DNA from: Clostridiaceae bacterium
Lineage (GTDB): Bacteria > Bacillota > Clostridia > Lachnospirales > Lachnospiraceae
Assembly (NCBI GenBank): GCA_910574345.1
Contig: CAJSZV010000001.1
Location: 229,127 to 293,126 of the forward strand
Direction of reading: 5' to 3'
DNA length: 64,000 nt
Part shown: in pieces, positions 1 through 9,883 of the stretch
How positions within the stretch are numbered: position 1 is the first letter of the stretch
How the letters are laid out: every line of letters begins with the position of its first letter
Position numbers and translations under genes: made by a program
Notes under the pieces: model-generated
Databases searched by the model: none
Seen by the model: only the letters and a program-made list of their open reading frames with translations
Told to the model about the DNA's origin: nothing

Positions 1-1
1 A

Positions 2-760
2 GCAGATAGGATTATGGGAGATATTACAATATACATGCTATGTCTCTTAAAAGGAGATATTTATCAGATCGATGAGGTGATGGCTGCTTATCGATATGTG
101 TGCGTGAAGGGGAAAAATAATTTTAATTCTATACAAAAAGGTAATACTTACAGAGATTATAAGCAGATAAGGTATTGGATCCGACTTGAAAATTTTATGA
201 GAAAGTATGATGAAAAATTTAGTTTTTTACCGATGCCTGATGTAATCAAGGGATTTTCTCTTCAATATCCTGCAAAACTTGGAATTCGTTTAATGATGTT
301 GTCCGAGAACCGAAGAAAATATATACCTATTTATTTAGCATATAAGTATTTGGAAGACAGTAATTATGTGCTTGAAGATAAAGAAAACGGAAACAGCTAT
401 AAAAAAAGAAACTGGAGAACATTTATAAAGGAACAGAATCCGATTGTTCTTTTTGGTGCGGGAGCAGTGGCAGAAGAGTATTTGAACAAATATGGATGGA
501 AAGAGAATATTACATTTTTAGTTGATAACGACAAAGAAAAGCAAAATACATCATTTAAGGGTTATTTAATAAAAGCTCCAGATGAGATTTTGAAATATAA
601 GGACAAAATAAAAATTTTGATTACAAATAGAGAGCACGAAAAGGATATAGAGAGTCAACTTTTGAGCATGGGAATAAGAGAATATTATTGTTATTGCACA
701 ATGCAGGGAAGAAGAATAAGAAATATCATATCAAGTAAAATTGTACAGAAGTGCAGGTAG
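2..760 (+). CDS. GT2 glycosyltransferase, C-terminal part, with C-terminal GAG Rossmann-like module (5' end outside window)
   Basis: The frame is open from the first bases, so the gene begins upstream and only about 252 residues are visible. The first visible stretch (GDITIYMLCLLKGDIYQIDE followed by VMAAYR) matches the end of the catalytic domain of family 2 glycosyltransferases, where a large-chain helix precedes an IDEVMxxYR motif. The last ~110 residues form a separate Rossmann-like module beginning IVLFGAGAVAEEY and containing a FLVDND strand end. The same module recurs in ten other proteins of this cluster. The inferred role is transfer of a sugar from a nucleotide donor onto a growing surface glycan at the cytoplasmic membrane face. 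Base composition is AT-rich compared with genes after 9.9 kb. The family call is good; donor and acceptor are unknown. Confidence 0.75.
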   Translation, partial: ADRIMGDITIYMLCLLKGDIYQIDEVMAAYRYVCVKGKNNFNSIQKGNTYRDYKQIRYWIRLENFMRKYDEKFSFLPMPDVIKGFSLQYPAKLGIRLMMLSENRRKYIPIYLAYKYLEDSNYVLEDKENGNSYKKRNWRTFIKEQNPIVLFGAGAVAEEYLNKYGWKENITFLVDNDKEKQNTSFKGYLIKAPDEILKYKDKIKILITNREHEKDIESQLLSMGIREYYCYCTMQGRRIRNIISSKIVQKCR

Positions 761-797
761 GAAAAAATATTCGACACTTTTTGGAAGGAGAAGAGAG

Positions 798-1958
798 ATG
801 GTAAAGAGATCAATAGATTATATACTTAAAAGGATAAAAGATACAGATAAAGCAGTGATAGTGGGAGCCGGAAAAAGAGGGCATGAATTATTGGAATGTT
901 TAGAGGAATGGCATGTTAATGCCATTGTATATTTTCTTGATAATAATGAAGCTCTTATGGGACATGATATACATAATATTAGAATAATCAAACCTTGTAA
1001 AATAGATGGATGTATTTATATTATAGCTGTTGATTCCATGGATTCTAGAAAAGAATTTTTTGACCAACTGCAGAAGCTTGGGGTTGAAAAAAGGGATATT
1101 ATAATATATTACGCATTTAGAGACTATGAATATTTAAGTAATTTGGATGAAAAATACTATGAAGATGAATTGCAGGAAATGTATTGGGAACGGTTTGGTA
1201 AAAGGATAGATTGGAAGAACCCAGTGACATATAATGAAAAAATTAATTGGGAAAAATTGAATATTAAAGACGAAAGAAGAACAAGACTGGCAGATAAATA
1301 TTTGGTCAGGGATTGGATTAAAGAGAAAATTGGTGAAAGATACCTTACAAAATTATATGGTGTTTGGGATAATGCAGATGAGATTGATTTTGAAAGTTTA
1401 CCAAATTCTTTTGTATTAAAAGTAAATAATGGAAGTGTGCGAAATATTATTGTAAAAGACAAGGAGAAGATTGATAAATCAGAGATATGCAGTCAATTAA
1501 ATCAATGGAAAGACTGTAATTTTGCTTATGGAAATCTAGAACTACATTATAAAGATATTATTCCTAAAATTATATGTGAAGAGTATTTGGAAGGTGTAGC
1601 TGATAATGTGTATGATTATAATATATTTTGTTTTCATGGAAAACCAAAATATATATGGTGTATAAAGGGGAGTCATAAACCGGATTGTCGAGCTTCTTTT
1701 TATGATACGAATTGGGAAGTACAACCATTTAGTTATGGATATCCGAGGGATCCGGTAATAGCGGAAAGACCAAAACAACTAGATGAAATGTTAAGGCTTA
1801 GTGAGATTTTATGTGAAGAATTTCTTCATGTACGTGTCGATTGGTATAATTTACCGGATGGGAGAATTATATTTGGTGAAATGACATTTTCAACATGGGC
1901 TGGTTTTGAACCATGGGAGCCAGAAGAATATGATACTTATTTTGGAAATCTGATTTAA
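798..1958 (+). CDS. TupA-like ATP-grasp protein with N-terminal GAG Rossmann-like module
   Basis: About 386 residues. The ATG at 798 is preferred because GGAAGGAGA lies just upstream; an in-frame start at 741 would overlap the previous gene. Residues ~17-110 are the cluster's Rossmann-like module (AVIVGAGKRGHEL, then YFLDNN). The rest matches the TupA-like ATP-grasp family: a YWERFGKRIDWKNPVTYNEK-like entry, KVNNGS, ICEEYLEG, DYNIFCFHGKPKYIW, and a C-terminal metal/ATP segment IFGEMTFSTWAGFEPW. TupA-type enzymes are known from teichuronopeptide synthesis and are expected to join a carboxylate to an amine using ATP. Here it probably adds an amino-acid or peptide substituent to the glycan (inference). 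It lies between glycosyltransferases on the same strand. Confidence 0.8.
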   Translation: MVKRSIDYILKRIKDTDKAVIVGAGKRGHELLECLEEWHVNAIVYFLDNNEALMGHDIHNIRIIKPCKIDGCIYIIAVDSMDSRKEFFDQLQKLGVEKRDIIIYYAFRDYEYLSNLDEKYYEDELQEMYWERFGKRIDWKNPVTYNEKINWEKLNIKDERRTRLADKYLVRDWIKEKIGERYLTKLYGVWDNADEIDFESLPNSFVLKVNNGSVRNIIVKDKEKIDKSEICSQLNQWKDCNFAYGNLELHYKDIIPKIICEEYLEGVADNVYDYNIFCFHGKPKYIWCIKGSHKPDCRASFYDTNWEVQPFSYGYPRDPVIAERPKQLDEMLRLSEILCEEFLHVRVDWYNLPDGRIIFGEMTFSTWAGFEPWEPEEYDTYFGNLI

Positions 1959-2009
1959 GTGATTTGGAATTATAGTTAAAGAGTAAAAAGGTATTGAGGA
2001 AAAGAATAA

Positions 2010-3368
2010 ATGAAAAAAGTATCGGTTATTATCCCAGTATATAATGGAGTGAAATATATTGCCGAATGTGTAGACAGCGTTATTGCCCAGACTTTAAAGG
2101 AAATAGAAATTATTATAGTCGATGCAGGATCGACAGATGGAACATTAGAGACACTTGAGAATTATGAAAAAAACGATGAAAGGGTTCATCTTTTTCATTC
2201 AGATAAAAAAAGTATGGGATATCAGACCAACATGGGAATCCGGGAAGCCTCTGGTGAGTATGTTGGATTCTGTGAAGCCGATGATTATTTGGCTCCTGCT
2301 ATGTTTGAACGGCTGTATAAGCTGGCAAAGAGCAATGAACTTGATTTTGTGAAATCAGATTTTGATATGTTTATTGGAGATAAAGAGGAGCGGATTTTTC
2401 TTAATTATCGTATTTTGGGTTCTGCAGGAAGGCAATTATATGGGGAAGTAATTTGTCCGTCAGATTATCCGGATATTCTATATCGTGATGTGAACATGTG
2501 GAATGGAATATATAGTCGGCAGTTTATCCAGAATAATTTTATAAGACTGAACGAGACGCCTAAAGCGGCATTTCAGGATATGGGGTTTATTTTCCAGACA
2601 TTTATGTCAGCGGACAGAATTATGTATGTTCATGAGGATGCCAACAGATATCGGAGGGATAATACAAGCTCTTCTGTGTATGATCAAAAAAGTTTGTTGT
2701 TTATTGTGCAGGAATATGAATATATATATCAGATTTTGAATGAAAGAGACCATAGAAATAAGAGAATGGAGGCAGTCATATTTAAACGATTCTTAGGGCT
2801 GTTTTGCGGATTCTACAGGCAGCTGCCGGAGTGGGAGGATACTACGGCGGAAGTAAAATGCGCTGTTGAAAAGTTCAAACGGTTATTAGGGGAATTTTAC
2901 AGGGCTTTAGGCTATGGGGAACAGGTATGTGAGAAGCTGAATACTTCTATAGAAATGGAATTGTTTTTACAAGATCATAGTACATTTGATTGTTATGAAA
3001 GATGGGCCGAGAAGAGTCGGAGAAGAAACATAAACGATTTTTTAGAGTATGTGAATAAGTATAAAAAGGCAGTTATTTTTGGAGCGGGGGAAAGAGGAAC
3101 TTCCTGTTATGGTTTTTTGAAAAAGAATCATTATGAAGGAGTTATATGTTTTTGTGATAATAATTCTTCGTTGTGGCGCAATAAATTGATGGGATTAGAG
3201 ATCTTGCCGCCGGATGAGATTCTTAAGGATGAGGTACTTTTTATTGTTGCCAATGTTGATTTTTGGAGAGAAATAGACAGGCAGCTTCGCCACATGGGAA
3301 TAAAACCGGAAAATATCTGCAGATCCATAGATATAGATCCGCATAACGCTTTGGAATTTAATTTGTAA
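2010..3368 (+). CDS. GT2 glycosyltransferase with C-terminal GAG Rossmann-like module
   Basis: About 452 residues. The GT-A fold is clear: VSVIIPVYNG at 4-13, VDAGSTDGT near 38-45 and the metal-binding region EADDY near 89-93 (an E in place of the more usual D in DADD/DSDD). The catalytic-domain end carries an AAFQDMGFIFQ motif and an RYRRDNTSSS turn typical of bacterial capsule and teichoic glycosyltransferases. Residues ~350-452 are the repeated module (VIFGAGERGTSC, CFCDNN, FIVANVDF). The ATG at 2010 follows GAGGAAAAG. It is probably co-transcribed with its neighbours (14-nt gap to the next gene). Transfer of an unknown sugar to a surface polymer is inferred from family and context. Confidence 0.85.
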   Translation: MKKVSVIIPVYNGVKYIAECVDSVIAQTLKEIEIIIVDAGSTDGTLETLENYEKNDERVHLFHSDKKSMGYQTNMGIREASGEYVGFCEADDYLAPAMFERLYKLAKSNELDFVKSDFDMFIGDKEERIFLNYRILGSAGRQLYGEVICPSDYPDILYRDVNMWNGIYSRQFIQNNFIRLNETPKAAFQDMGFIFQTFMSADRIMYVHEDANRYRRDNTSSSVYDQKSLLFIVQEYEYIYQILNERDHRNKRMEAVIFKRFLGLFCGFYRQLPEWEDTTAEVKCAVEKFKRLLGEFYRALGYGEQVCEKLNTSIEMELFLQDHSTFDCYERWAEKSRRRNINDFLEYVNKYKKAVIFGAGERGTSCYGFLKKNHYEGVICFCDNNSSLWRNKLMGLEILPPDEILKDEVLFIVANVDFWREIDRQLRHMGIKPENICRSIDIDPHNALEFNL

Positions 3369-3381
3369 GAGGGGGAAAGGG

Positions 3382-4605
3382 ATGGCTAAGATAATACCTG
3401 TTGTGACAACTACGGACAGTGCTTATGTTTTAAACTGTTATGTTGCGGTATTTTCTATTATAAATAAGTCGGATAAAGGAAATATTTACCATATATACAT
3501 AATGACCACGGGTTTGGGAGAGAAGGATATAGAGTTGTTGGAAAGCCTGTCACGGGAACATGTGATGGTAAAATGTGTGGATATTTCTGGCATAGTAAGG
3601 GGTGTGGATTTGCAGGAGTCTATGCATTTTCCGGTGCAGACATATTATCGTATGTTTATTCCATTGGCTTTTCCAAATTATGAAAAAATTCTTTATCTTG
3701 ATTCGGACCTGTGTGTGTTACATGATGTTTCGGAATTGTTTGACAGTGATTTAGAAGGATATGGGGTTGGTGTGGTGAGGGATGTTCCCTGTGCCTATCT
3801 GGAGGGGCATGACAGGGAAATAGGGGATTTGGATTGTAAGAAAACCTTTAATTCAGGTGTTATGCTCATAGACAGGAATGTTTTTGAAGGGAGCCATGTG
3901 CGGGAGAAATGTCTTGCTTTGCTTTCGGAAGACTATAAGAGAAGTAAGAGGAAACTGATCTATGCGGATAATGATGCATTGAATTTGGTTTTGTATGAAA
4001 AATGTAAAATTTTGGATGATAAATGGAATTTTCAGTGGCAGTATCTTTGGAAAATGGAGACTGTATATGAGCAATATCGGGAAGCTTATGAAAAAACGGC
4101 TCAGAACCCCTATATTATACATTTTACGGGAAAGATGAAACCTTGGACGCATCCGGATTATCCAATGGCAGATTTGTTTTGGGATTTGGCAGAGAAGGCG
4201 GGGATAGCCAGAAGGATTGCTTATAAATATATTGTGGATGTGAGAAAAGAGAAGGAGGTTTTTGATTGTTTTGGGCTCTTTCGCTTTCCTTATTCCTGTA
4301 TTCTTCCGGGCAGCAGAATCGCAATCTATGCAGCAGGACAGGTTGGAAAAGCTTTTTATGAGCAGATGCAAATTACCCGTTATGCGGAGGTGGTAATCTG
4401 GGTGGATAAGGGTTACAGGGGGAGTCAGTGCGGTAAACTCATAGATGCTCCCCAGGAGCTTTTGAAGAGAAGCGAAGAATATCAGTATGTAATCATTGCA
4501 ATTGATGATAAGCAGATAGGGGATCAGGTATTTCATGATCTTAAAGAAATGGGTATTACGGAAGATAAGCTTGTCTGGTCACCGTATAAAATAAAGCAAT
4601 CGTGA
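3382..4605 (+). CDS. GT8 family glycosyltransferase with C-terminal GAG-like module
   Basis: About 407 residues, ATG preceded by AGAGGGGGAAAGG. Family 8 features are all visible: VVTTTDSAYVLNCYVAVFSI at the N-terminus, the DxD metal motif in ILYLDSDLCVLHD (107-109), FNSGVMLID, YADNDALNLV, WNFQW and the terminal HFTGKMKPW. GT8 enzymes are retaining galactosyl/glucosyltransferases that act on LPS, teichoic or capsule acceptors. Residues ~311-407 carry the cluster's Rossmann-like module, here with AAG instead of GAG (AIYAAGQVGKAF) and VIWVDKG. Its stop overlaps the upstream edge of the next gene's ribosome binding site, so translation is likely coupled. The specific sugar cannot be read from sequence. 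Confidence 0.87.
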   Translation: MAKIIPVVTTTDSAYVLNCYVAVFSIINKSDKGNIYHIYIMTTGLGEKDIELLESLSREHVMVKCVDISGIVRGVDLQESMHFPVQTYYRMFIPLAFPNYEKILYLDSDLCVLHDVSELFDSDLEGYGVGVVRDVPCAYLEGHDREIGDLDCKKTFNSGVMLIDRNVFEGSHVREKCLALLSEDYKRSKRKLIYADNDALNLVLYEKCKILDDKWNFQWQYLWKMETVYEQYREAYEKTAQNPYIIHFTGKMKPWTHPDYPMADLFWDLAEKAGIARRIAYKYIVDVRKEKEVFDCFGLFRFPYSCILPGSRIAIYAAGQVGKAFYEQMQITRYAEVVIWVDKGYRGSQCGKLIDAPQELLKRSEEYQYVIIAIDDKQIGDQVFHDLKEMGITEDKLVWSPYKIKQS

Positions 4606-4616
4606 AGGAGAGACAG

Positions 4617-5978
4617 ATGAAACCACTGGTTTCCGTTGTTGTACCTATCTATAATGCGGAAGAGTATATAGCTGAATGTTTGGATAGTATCTTGGGACAG
4701 TCTTATAGGGACCTTGAAATTGTATGTGTGGATGATGGCTCAAAGGATCATAGCAGAGATATTATCTGTGGCTATGCGAAAAAGGACAGCAGGATAAAGC
4801 TGCTAAAGCAGGAGCGGAAGTTTGCGGGAGTTGCGAGAAACAGGGGAATAGAGGCTTCAAAGGGGAAATACATTATATTTCTGGATGCGGATGATTTTTT
4901 TGACATTCAACTGATTGAGAAAATGGTTGAGAGGGCAGAGCATACAGACGCTGATATCGTTATATGCAATAGTCAGGGCTATGATGAGGATAAAGGGAAA
5001 ATTTATGCTTTGAAAGGGGCACTAAATAAGGAAGTTGTTCCTTCTAAGGACTTTTTTTCAAGGAGAGAGATCCCGGATTTTATTTTTCAGCTTACGGCCG
5101 GATGGCCTTGGGATAAATTATATCGATTGGATTTTGTGAGGAGGAAAGGTCTTTATTTCCAGGATACCAGGGCGGCAAATGATGAACTGTTTGTTGATAC
5201 TGCTTTTGCGGAGGCTGGGAGAATCGCAGTTGTCCATGATGTGTTAGTGACGCACAGAACGACTGTCATGAATTCTATTGAACATACGAGATACCGCTGG
5301 TGGAAATGTGGCTTTGATATGCTACATGCAGAAGAAAGTGCTTTAAAGATGAGGGGACTGTTTCAGCAGACGGAGAAAAGTTTTCTTAATCGGGCAGCGG
5401 AATATATTGTGTGGAATCTATATGAGATGTGCAGTACCGATTATTTTCATGAGTTTTATCGGTATGTCAAATCAGAGGGGATTCCAGGACTGGGATTATC
5501 AGCATATCCAGAGAACTTTTATTACGATAAAATCGTTTTTGACAAAATACAGAAGGTAATGCATTTGACGGAAGAAGAGTATTTGGTAAAGCATATATCG
5601 GAGCTTAATCGGTGTATAGAAAGTCTTTCAAATTTGATAGAAAGAAAACGATGGTATTTTCCAGAGGGGATATTTCCAAATGGCGCTAGGCTGGTGGTTT
5701 ATGGATATGGGGAGGTGGGACGGGATTTCTGTCTGCAGATTTTGAATTCAGGAAGATTTCATCTTGTGGCTGTGGTAGATAAAAACTATAAAGAAATAGC
5801 AGATAAAGCAGTTAAAATCGGGCCAGTTGAAGAAATTTATAGTTTAGAGTTTGATTTAATTTTTATCGCTATTCTGGACAAGTTGATAGCAGGAAAAATA
5901 AGGGAAGCTTTGTTATCTGAAGGAATCGCCCCGGATAAGATTGTTTGGTATGACATAAATAAGGGAAATACAAATTGA
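4617..5978 (+). CDS. GT2 glycosyltransferase with C-terminal GxG module
   Basis: About 453 residues. An in-frame GTG at 4602 overlaps the previous stop, but the ATG at 4617 has AAGGAG six bases upstream and starts directly at the family signature (LVSVVVPIYNAEEYIAECLD), so it is chosen. VCVDDGSKDHS and FLDADDFFD supply the donor and metal-binding motifs; NDELFVDTAF is the acceptor-side motif. The module at ~355-453 begins LVVYGYGEVGRDF, with AVVDKN and a DKIVWYD end, and so lacks the alanine of GAG. The product is a cytoplasmic, membrane-associated glycosyltransferase for the surface polysaccharide; its substrate is unknown. Confidence 0.86.
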   Translation: MKPLVSVVVPIYNAEEYIAECLDSILGQSYRDLEIVCVDDGSKDHSRDIICGYAKKDSRIKLLKQERKFAGVARNRGIEASKGKYIIFLDADDFFDIQLIEKMVERAEHTDADIVICNSQGYDEDKGKIYALKGALNKEVVPSKDFFSRREIPDFIFQLTAGWPWDKLYRLDFVRRKGLYFQDTRAANDELFVDTAFAEAGRIAVVHDVLVTHRTTVMNSIEHTRYRWWKCGFDMLHAEESALKMRGLFQQTEKSFLNRAAEYIVWNLYEMCSTDYFHEFYRYVKSEGIPGLGLSAYPENFYYDKIVFDKIQKVMHLTEEEYLVKHISELNRCIESLSNLIERKRWYFPEGIFPNGARLVVYGYGEVGRDFCLQILNSGRFHLVAVVDKNYKEIADKAVKIGPVEEIYSLEFDLIFIAILDKLIAGKIREALLSEGIAPDKIVWYDINKGNTN

Positions 5979-5989
5979 AGGATGGTTTT

Positions 5990-6925
5990 ATGAAAATTAT
6001 AATACTTGGGGCGGCTGGATTTATTGGTACGAATTTGGCAAACAGAATAAGCAGTGTTCATGGGGATGTACTTACATTAGTTGATAAGGATTGGGATGAA
6101 CGAAATAAATTACATATATTTTCCAAAGAAATAGATAAGAGACAAATCAATCTTGTCAAGGAAACCGGTTTGAATGAATTGCTTAAGGGACAGGATATAG
6201 TCTATCATCTGATTAGCACAACAGTTCCGACTACATCAAATTATCATATTCCTCAGGAAATTAGTGATAATGTTGAATTTACTTCCAGGCTGTTGGAGGC
6301 ATGTGTAACCTGTGGTGTTAAAAGAGTTGTTTTTCTTTCTTCGGGGGGAACAGTGTATGGGAGTGATCATTTATGTCCTTTAAAAGAGGGGATGGAGACA
6401 AATCCGATTAATTCATATGGTGTTCAGAAGGTAATGAATGAGAAATTACTGTATTTGTATCACTATATGTATGGTTTGGATTATCGTATTATACGGCTTT
6501 CTAATCCGTTTGGGCCATACCAAAGACCAAATGGTATATTGGGGGCGGTAACGACTTTTACATATAAGGCCTTAAAGGGGGAAGAGATTCTTGTCTATGG
6601 AGATGGGTCTGTTGTCAGAGATTATATTTATATTGATGATGCAATAAAGGCAATTATTAATATAGGAAATAGTGAGGAGTCTGAAAGATTATACAATGTA
6701 GGAAGAGGGGTTGGAACCAGTATTAATCAACTGCTAAATCTGATTGAAGAAACATTAGGTATCATGCTGAAAGTAAGGTATGTGCAGGGAAGGCCGGTAG
6801 ATGTTCCGGTAAATTATTTGGATATTTCAAAATATGAAAGCCATTTTGGGAAATTAAATCCTATTTCTTTGCAGGAGGGAATTAAGAAAACAGCGGATTT
6901 TATGAAGAGGGAATATTTGCTTTGA
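5990..6925 (+). CDS. NAD-dependent epimerase/dehydratase (extended SDR, GalE-like)
   Basis: About 311 residues. The ATG at 5990 is chosen over an upstream TTG at 5975 that overlaps the previous stop; GAAGGATGG provides the binding site and the N-terminus becomes MKIIILGAAGFIGTNLA, the canonical GxxGxxG NAD site. The catalytic triad is visible as FLSSGGTVYG followed by YGVQK (Y-x3-K). RLSNPFGPYQRP and DYIYIDDAI are typical of UDP-hexose 4-epimerases and related enzymes. The expected reaction is epimerisation or dehydration of a nucleotide sugar, feeding the adjacent glycosyltransferases. It is one of only three proteins in the cluster without the GAG module (the other two are the cytidylyltransferases), and it is itself a Rossmann enzyme. 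Exact sugar specificity is uncertain. Confidence 0.85.
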   Translation: MKIIILGAAGFIGTNLANRISSVHGDVLTLVDKDWDERNKLHIFSKEIDKRQINLVKETGLNELLKGQDIVYHLISTTVPTTSNYHIPQEISDNVEFTSRLLEACVTCGVKRVVFLSSGGTVYGSDHLCPLKEGMETNPINSYGVQKVMNEKLLYLYHYMYGLDYRIIRLSNPFGPYQRPNGILGAVTTFTYKALKGEEILVYGDGSVVRDYIYIDDAIKAIINIGNSEESERLYNVGRGVGTSINQLLNLIEETLGIMLKVRYVQGRPVDVPVNYLDISKYESHFGKLNPISLQEGIKKTADFMKREYLL

Positions 6926-6951
6926 AAAGATGAAAAGGGGTTTTCTATAAA

Positions 6952-8334
6952 ATGATAGAGAAAATAAAGGTATCAGTACTTATTTATGTACTAAATGGCC
7001 TGCCATATATTGAAAGATGCATCCGAAGTGTAATGAATCAGACATTACAGGAGATAGAAATATTAGTAATCGATGGTGGAAGTACTGATGGTACACTGGA
7101 TATTATTGGGAACCTGTTGCACATAGACAAACGAATCCGGATGATTCACAGTGGTCCAGGAGTGGGATTACAGTTTAATACAGGATTGAGAGAGGCAAAA
7201 GGCGAATATATCGGTATCTGCGAGTCTGATGATTATCTTCTTTCTGATATGTATGAAAAACAGTATGAACTTGTAAAGCAATACCAATTAGATGTTTTGA
7301 GAGCGGATGCAAATCACTTTGTCGAGGACAGCAATGGGAAGGAATATACTTTTCATGTAGATCTTTCTAAGGAGGATGGTCTTTATGACTGTGTGCTGAA
7401 CCTGACAGAGGACAGCCGTGTTGTGGAGTTAGGTGTCAACAGTTTTTGGAGTGGGTTATATAGAAGAGATTTTTTGCTAAATGAAAAGCTTTTTATGAAT
7501 GAGACAAAGGGGGCAGCCTATCAGGACACGACTTTTTCTTTTTTGACAGCCATAAAAGCGAAACGTGCCATGTTATCCAGGAAGGCATTCTATTGCTATC
7601 GACTGGACAATCCAAATTCTTCTGTGAATAACCCCAAAAGGATAACCATGCTTATGGAGGAGTATCGTCTGTTGAAAAAGAGGCTGGAGGAGGAAGGGCT
7701 TTTTGAGAAATATAGGGATACCCTTTTTTCATGGAGGATTAGGGGGCATCTGGGCTTTTATGACAGTTTATCGGAAAAGCTGAAAAAAGAGTATGTGCCG
7801 CTTATGCGCCAGGAGCTTCTTATGGATATGCTGCCGGAAGGCCTCTGGGAAAAGGGGTTTTCTGAAAAAGAGAGGGAAGTCGTAATCAGGGCCGGGTGGT
7901 CAGAGGAGGCACTGGCAGAATACCTTGAGCAGATATACCGGGAACTTGAAGTTATGTACTGCAGGTTGGAACAGATCAAAGAAAAAGTGCCAATCGTTAT
8001 ATTTGGATGCGGTGCACTGGGGAAATTAGTTTATCGTTATCTGACTTTTACGGACAGGAAAGCCGCGGCATATGCGGACAATGACAGCAGGCTATGGGGG
8101 ACGTATATAGGATCGGTTCCTGTTCTGAGGCCTGAAGAAACGGTACGGTTATTTCCTGATGGGGTTTATATTATCGCTAATGTAGAGCATTTTAAGGAGA
8201 TACAGGACCAGCTGGAGCAATATGGGATTCATAATGGGAATATGATTGTGTGCAATGATTATGGATTTTTCTTTAAACATGTTTTGCTTAAAAGGACGCT
8301 CAGAAATGAGGATGACAATGCAGGAATATTGTGA
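6952..8334 (+). CDS. GT2 glycosyltransferase with C-terminal GCG module
   Basis: About 460 residues. The N-terminus (VSVLIYVLNGLPYIERCIRS) is a GT2 fold with tyrosine replacing the usual proline of the SVIIPVYN signature. It is followed by VIDGGSTDGT and ICESDDYL as the metal motif. AAYQDTTFSF and YRLDNPNSSV match the gene at 2010, so the two are probably related. A variant module at ~345-460 reads VIFGCGALGKLV with YADNDSRLWG and YIIANVEHF. The last 29 bases overlap the likely start of the next gene. Inferred role: sugar addition in the same surface polymer. Confidence 0.84.
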   Translation: MIEKIKVSVLIYVLNGLPYIERCIRSVMNQTLQEIEILVIDGGSTDGTLDIIGNLLHIDKRIRMIHSGPGVGLQFNTGLREAKGEYIGICESDDYLLSDMYEKQYELVKQYQLDVLRADANHFVEDSNGKEYTFHVDLSKEDGLYDCVLNLTEDSRVVELGVNSFWSGLYRRDFLLNEKLFMNETKGAAYQDTTFSFLTAIKAKRAMLSRKAFYCYRLDNPNSSVNNPKRITMLMEEYRLLKKRLEEEGLFEKYRDTLFSWRIRGHLGFYDSLSEKLKKEYVPLMRQELLMDMLPEGLWEKGFSEKEREVVIRAGWSEEALAEYLEQIYRELEVMYCRLEQIKEKVPIVIFGCGALGKLVYRYLTFTDRKAAAYADNDSRLWGTYIGSVPVLRPEETVRLFPDGVYIIANVEHFKEIQDQLEQYGIHNGNMIVCNDYGFFFKHVLLKRTLRNEDDNAGIL

Positions 8335-9883
8335 CAGGGAAAAACAGCTGATGAATCAGGTCCGGGAGTATGGACATGTGATTATTTATGGTGCCGGTAT
8401 GGTAGGGGAATTGGTACTTAGGTGTCTGTCTATATATGGACTTAAGAAACATGTGCTGGGGGCGGCCGTCAGCCGGAGGGATAAATCGGAGAGGGGTTCT
8501 TTGCATGGAGTACCGATCTATGGGATTGACGAATTTGAGGCACAAAAAGACGATATTCTTGTTATTGTGGCAACCTTACCGGATCTTCATGAGGCCATGG
8601 GAAGAAGGGCGGCAGAGCTTAATTTTAGACATGTCATCTTTATAACGGAAGGACTTTACAGGAAACTTTGCAAAAGGCTGATTCGGAACTATAAACAGAA
8701 TGTTCCCCTGGCATTTCCGCCAGATGTCAGGACGCGGATCTTGTTTATGGCTTCGGATAATAACAGGGTTTCTGGGGCGTTTCTCTGTATGGCAGAGTTA
8801 TGTGAACAGTTGCGGGAGCAAGGAATCGGAGCCGGAGTGGTTCTGCCTCATTACGGAACGGGTACCTCTTTGCTGGAGGAAAAGGACATTCCTTATACCT
8901 ATATTGAGTCTAGGGATTGGGCTTATAAGGTGGAGGATACGAAGACATTATGGCAGAAGGCAGGATTTATAGCAGGGATTCTTTCTAACCAAAAGGCAAA
9001 AAGGGAGCTTATCTCTTTAATCAGGGAACAGCATGTGGATTTGGTTCACTGCAATACTACCTATACTTATATAGGCGCCGTTGCGGCGAGATACTGCAAA
9101 ATCCCGTTTGTATGGCATCTGAGAGAGAATCTGGAGCATCAGGGATACCGGATTTTCAGACAGAAAAGTGCATGGAACCTAATGCAGCAGGCGGGCAAAA
9201 TCGTTACCGTATCTGAATATATAAAGAATCTGGTTCCATTTGAGAAGAAAGGGATAGCAGAGGTTTTGTATGACGCAGTAGATATGGGAGGAATGCCTTG
9301 TCATGAAAGGGAAATTTTGTGTAGGAAACCATTACAGATGATTCAGGTTGGGGTGCTGATTGAATATAAGGGACAGAAGGACCTGATTGAAGCCTGTCAT
9401 ATTTTAAAAACTAAATACGCGTTGGATTTCCGCTTATTATTAGTTGGAAAAGGGCTTTCTGATTACGTGGAGGAACTGCGTCAGCTTGTAAAAGCCTATA
9501 ATCTTGAGGAGCATATTTCTTTTTATGGCGCTGCGAATGATGTGTATCGTCTTTATATGCAGTCGGATATTTCTTTTATGTGTAGCAGCAGGGAGGCATA
9601 TGGAAGGGTGACCATAGAGTCTCAGCTGTCGGGATGTCTGGTAATCGGTGTGGATTTTGGGGCGACACAGGAATTGATCGAGGATCGAAAGACAGGGTAT
9701 CTGTATAAAAGGGGAGATGTCCAGGCTCTTGCAGAGACGATTGCAAAGGCAGTAGAAAACTCTGATAAGTCCAGGGAAATTGCTAAGAATGGTCAGAGCT
9801 ATGCGTGGAGAGCTTATACAAAAGAAAGAAGCATTCAAAAAATGCTGGGGATTTATGAAGAGGTTTTAGGAAGGACATTATAA
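8306..9883 (+). CDS. GT4 glycosyltransferase with N-terminal GAG Rossmann-like module
   Basis: About 525 residues from the ATG at 8306 (AAAAGGAC upstream); ATGs at 8312 and 8318 are also possible and an upstream extension to 8246 is less likely. The GAG module is at the N-terminus here (VIIYGAGMVGELV, residues ~25-37). It is followed by a GT-B enzyme: an N-terminal acceptor lobe with NRVSGAFLCMAEL and LVHCNTTYTYIGA, and a donor lobe with VGVLIEYKGQKDLIEA, LLVGKG, FYGAANDV and the EAYGRVTIESQLSG signature of family 4. Swapping the module to the N-terminus while GT2 enzymes keep it at the C-terminus indicates an independent mobile domain. Confidence 0.86.
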   Translation: MRMTMQEYCDREKQLMNQVREYGHVIIYGAGMVGELVLRCLSIYGLKKHVLGAAVSRRDKSERGSLHGVPIYGIDEFEAQKDDILVIVATLPDLHEAMGRRAAELNFRHVIFITEGLYRKLCKRLIRNYKQNVPLAFPPDVRTRILFMASDNNRVSGAFLCMAELCEQLREQGIGAGVVLPHYGTGTSLLEEKDIPYTYIESRDWAYKVEDTKTLWQKAGFIAGILSNQKAKRELISLIREQHVDLVHCNTTYTYIGAVAARYCKIPFVWHLRENLEHQGYRIFRQKSAWNLMQQAGKIVTVSEYIKNLVPFEKKGIAEVLYDAVDMGGMPCHEREILCRKPLQMIQVGVLIEYKGQKDLIEACHILKTKYALDFRLLLVGKGLSDYVEELRQLVKAYNLEEHISFYGAANDVYRLYMQSDISFMCSSREAYGRVTIESQLSGCLVIGVDFGATQELIEDRKTGYLYKRGDVQALAETIAKAVENSDKSREIAKNGQSYAWRAYTKERSIQKMLGIYEEVLGRTL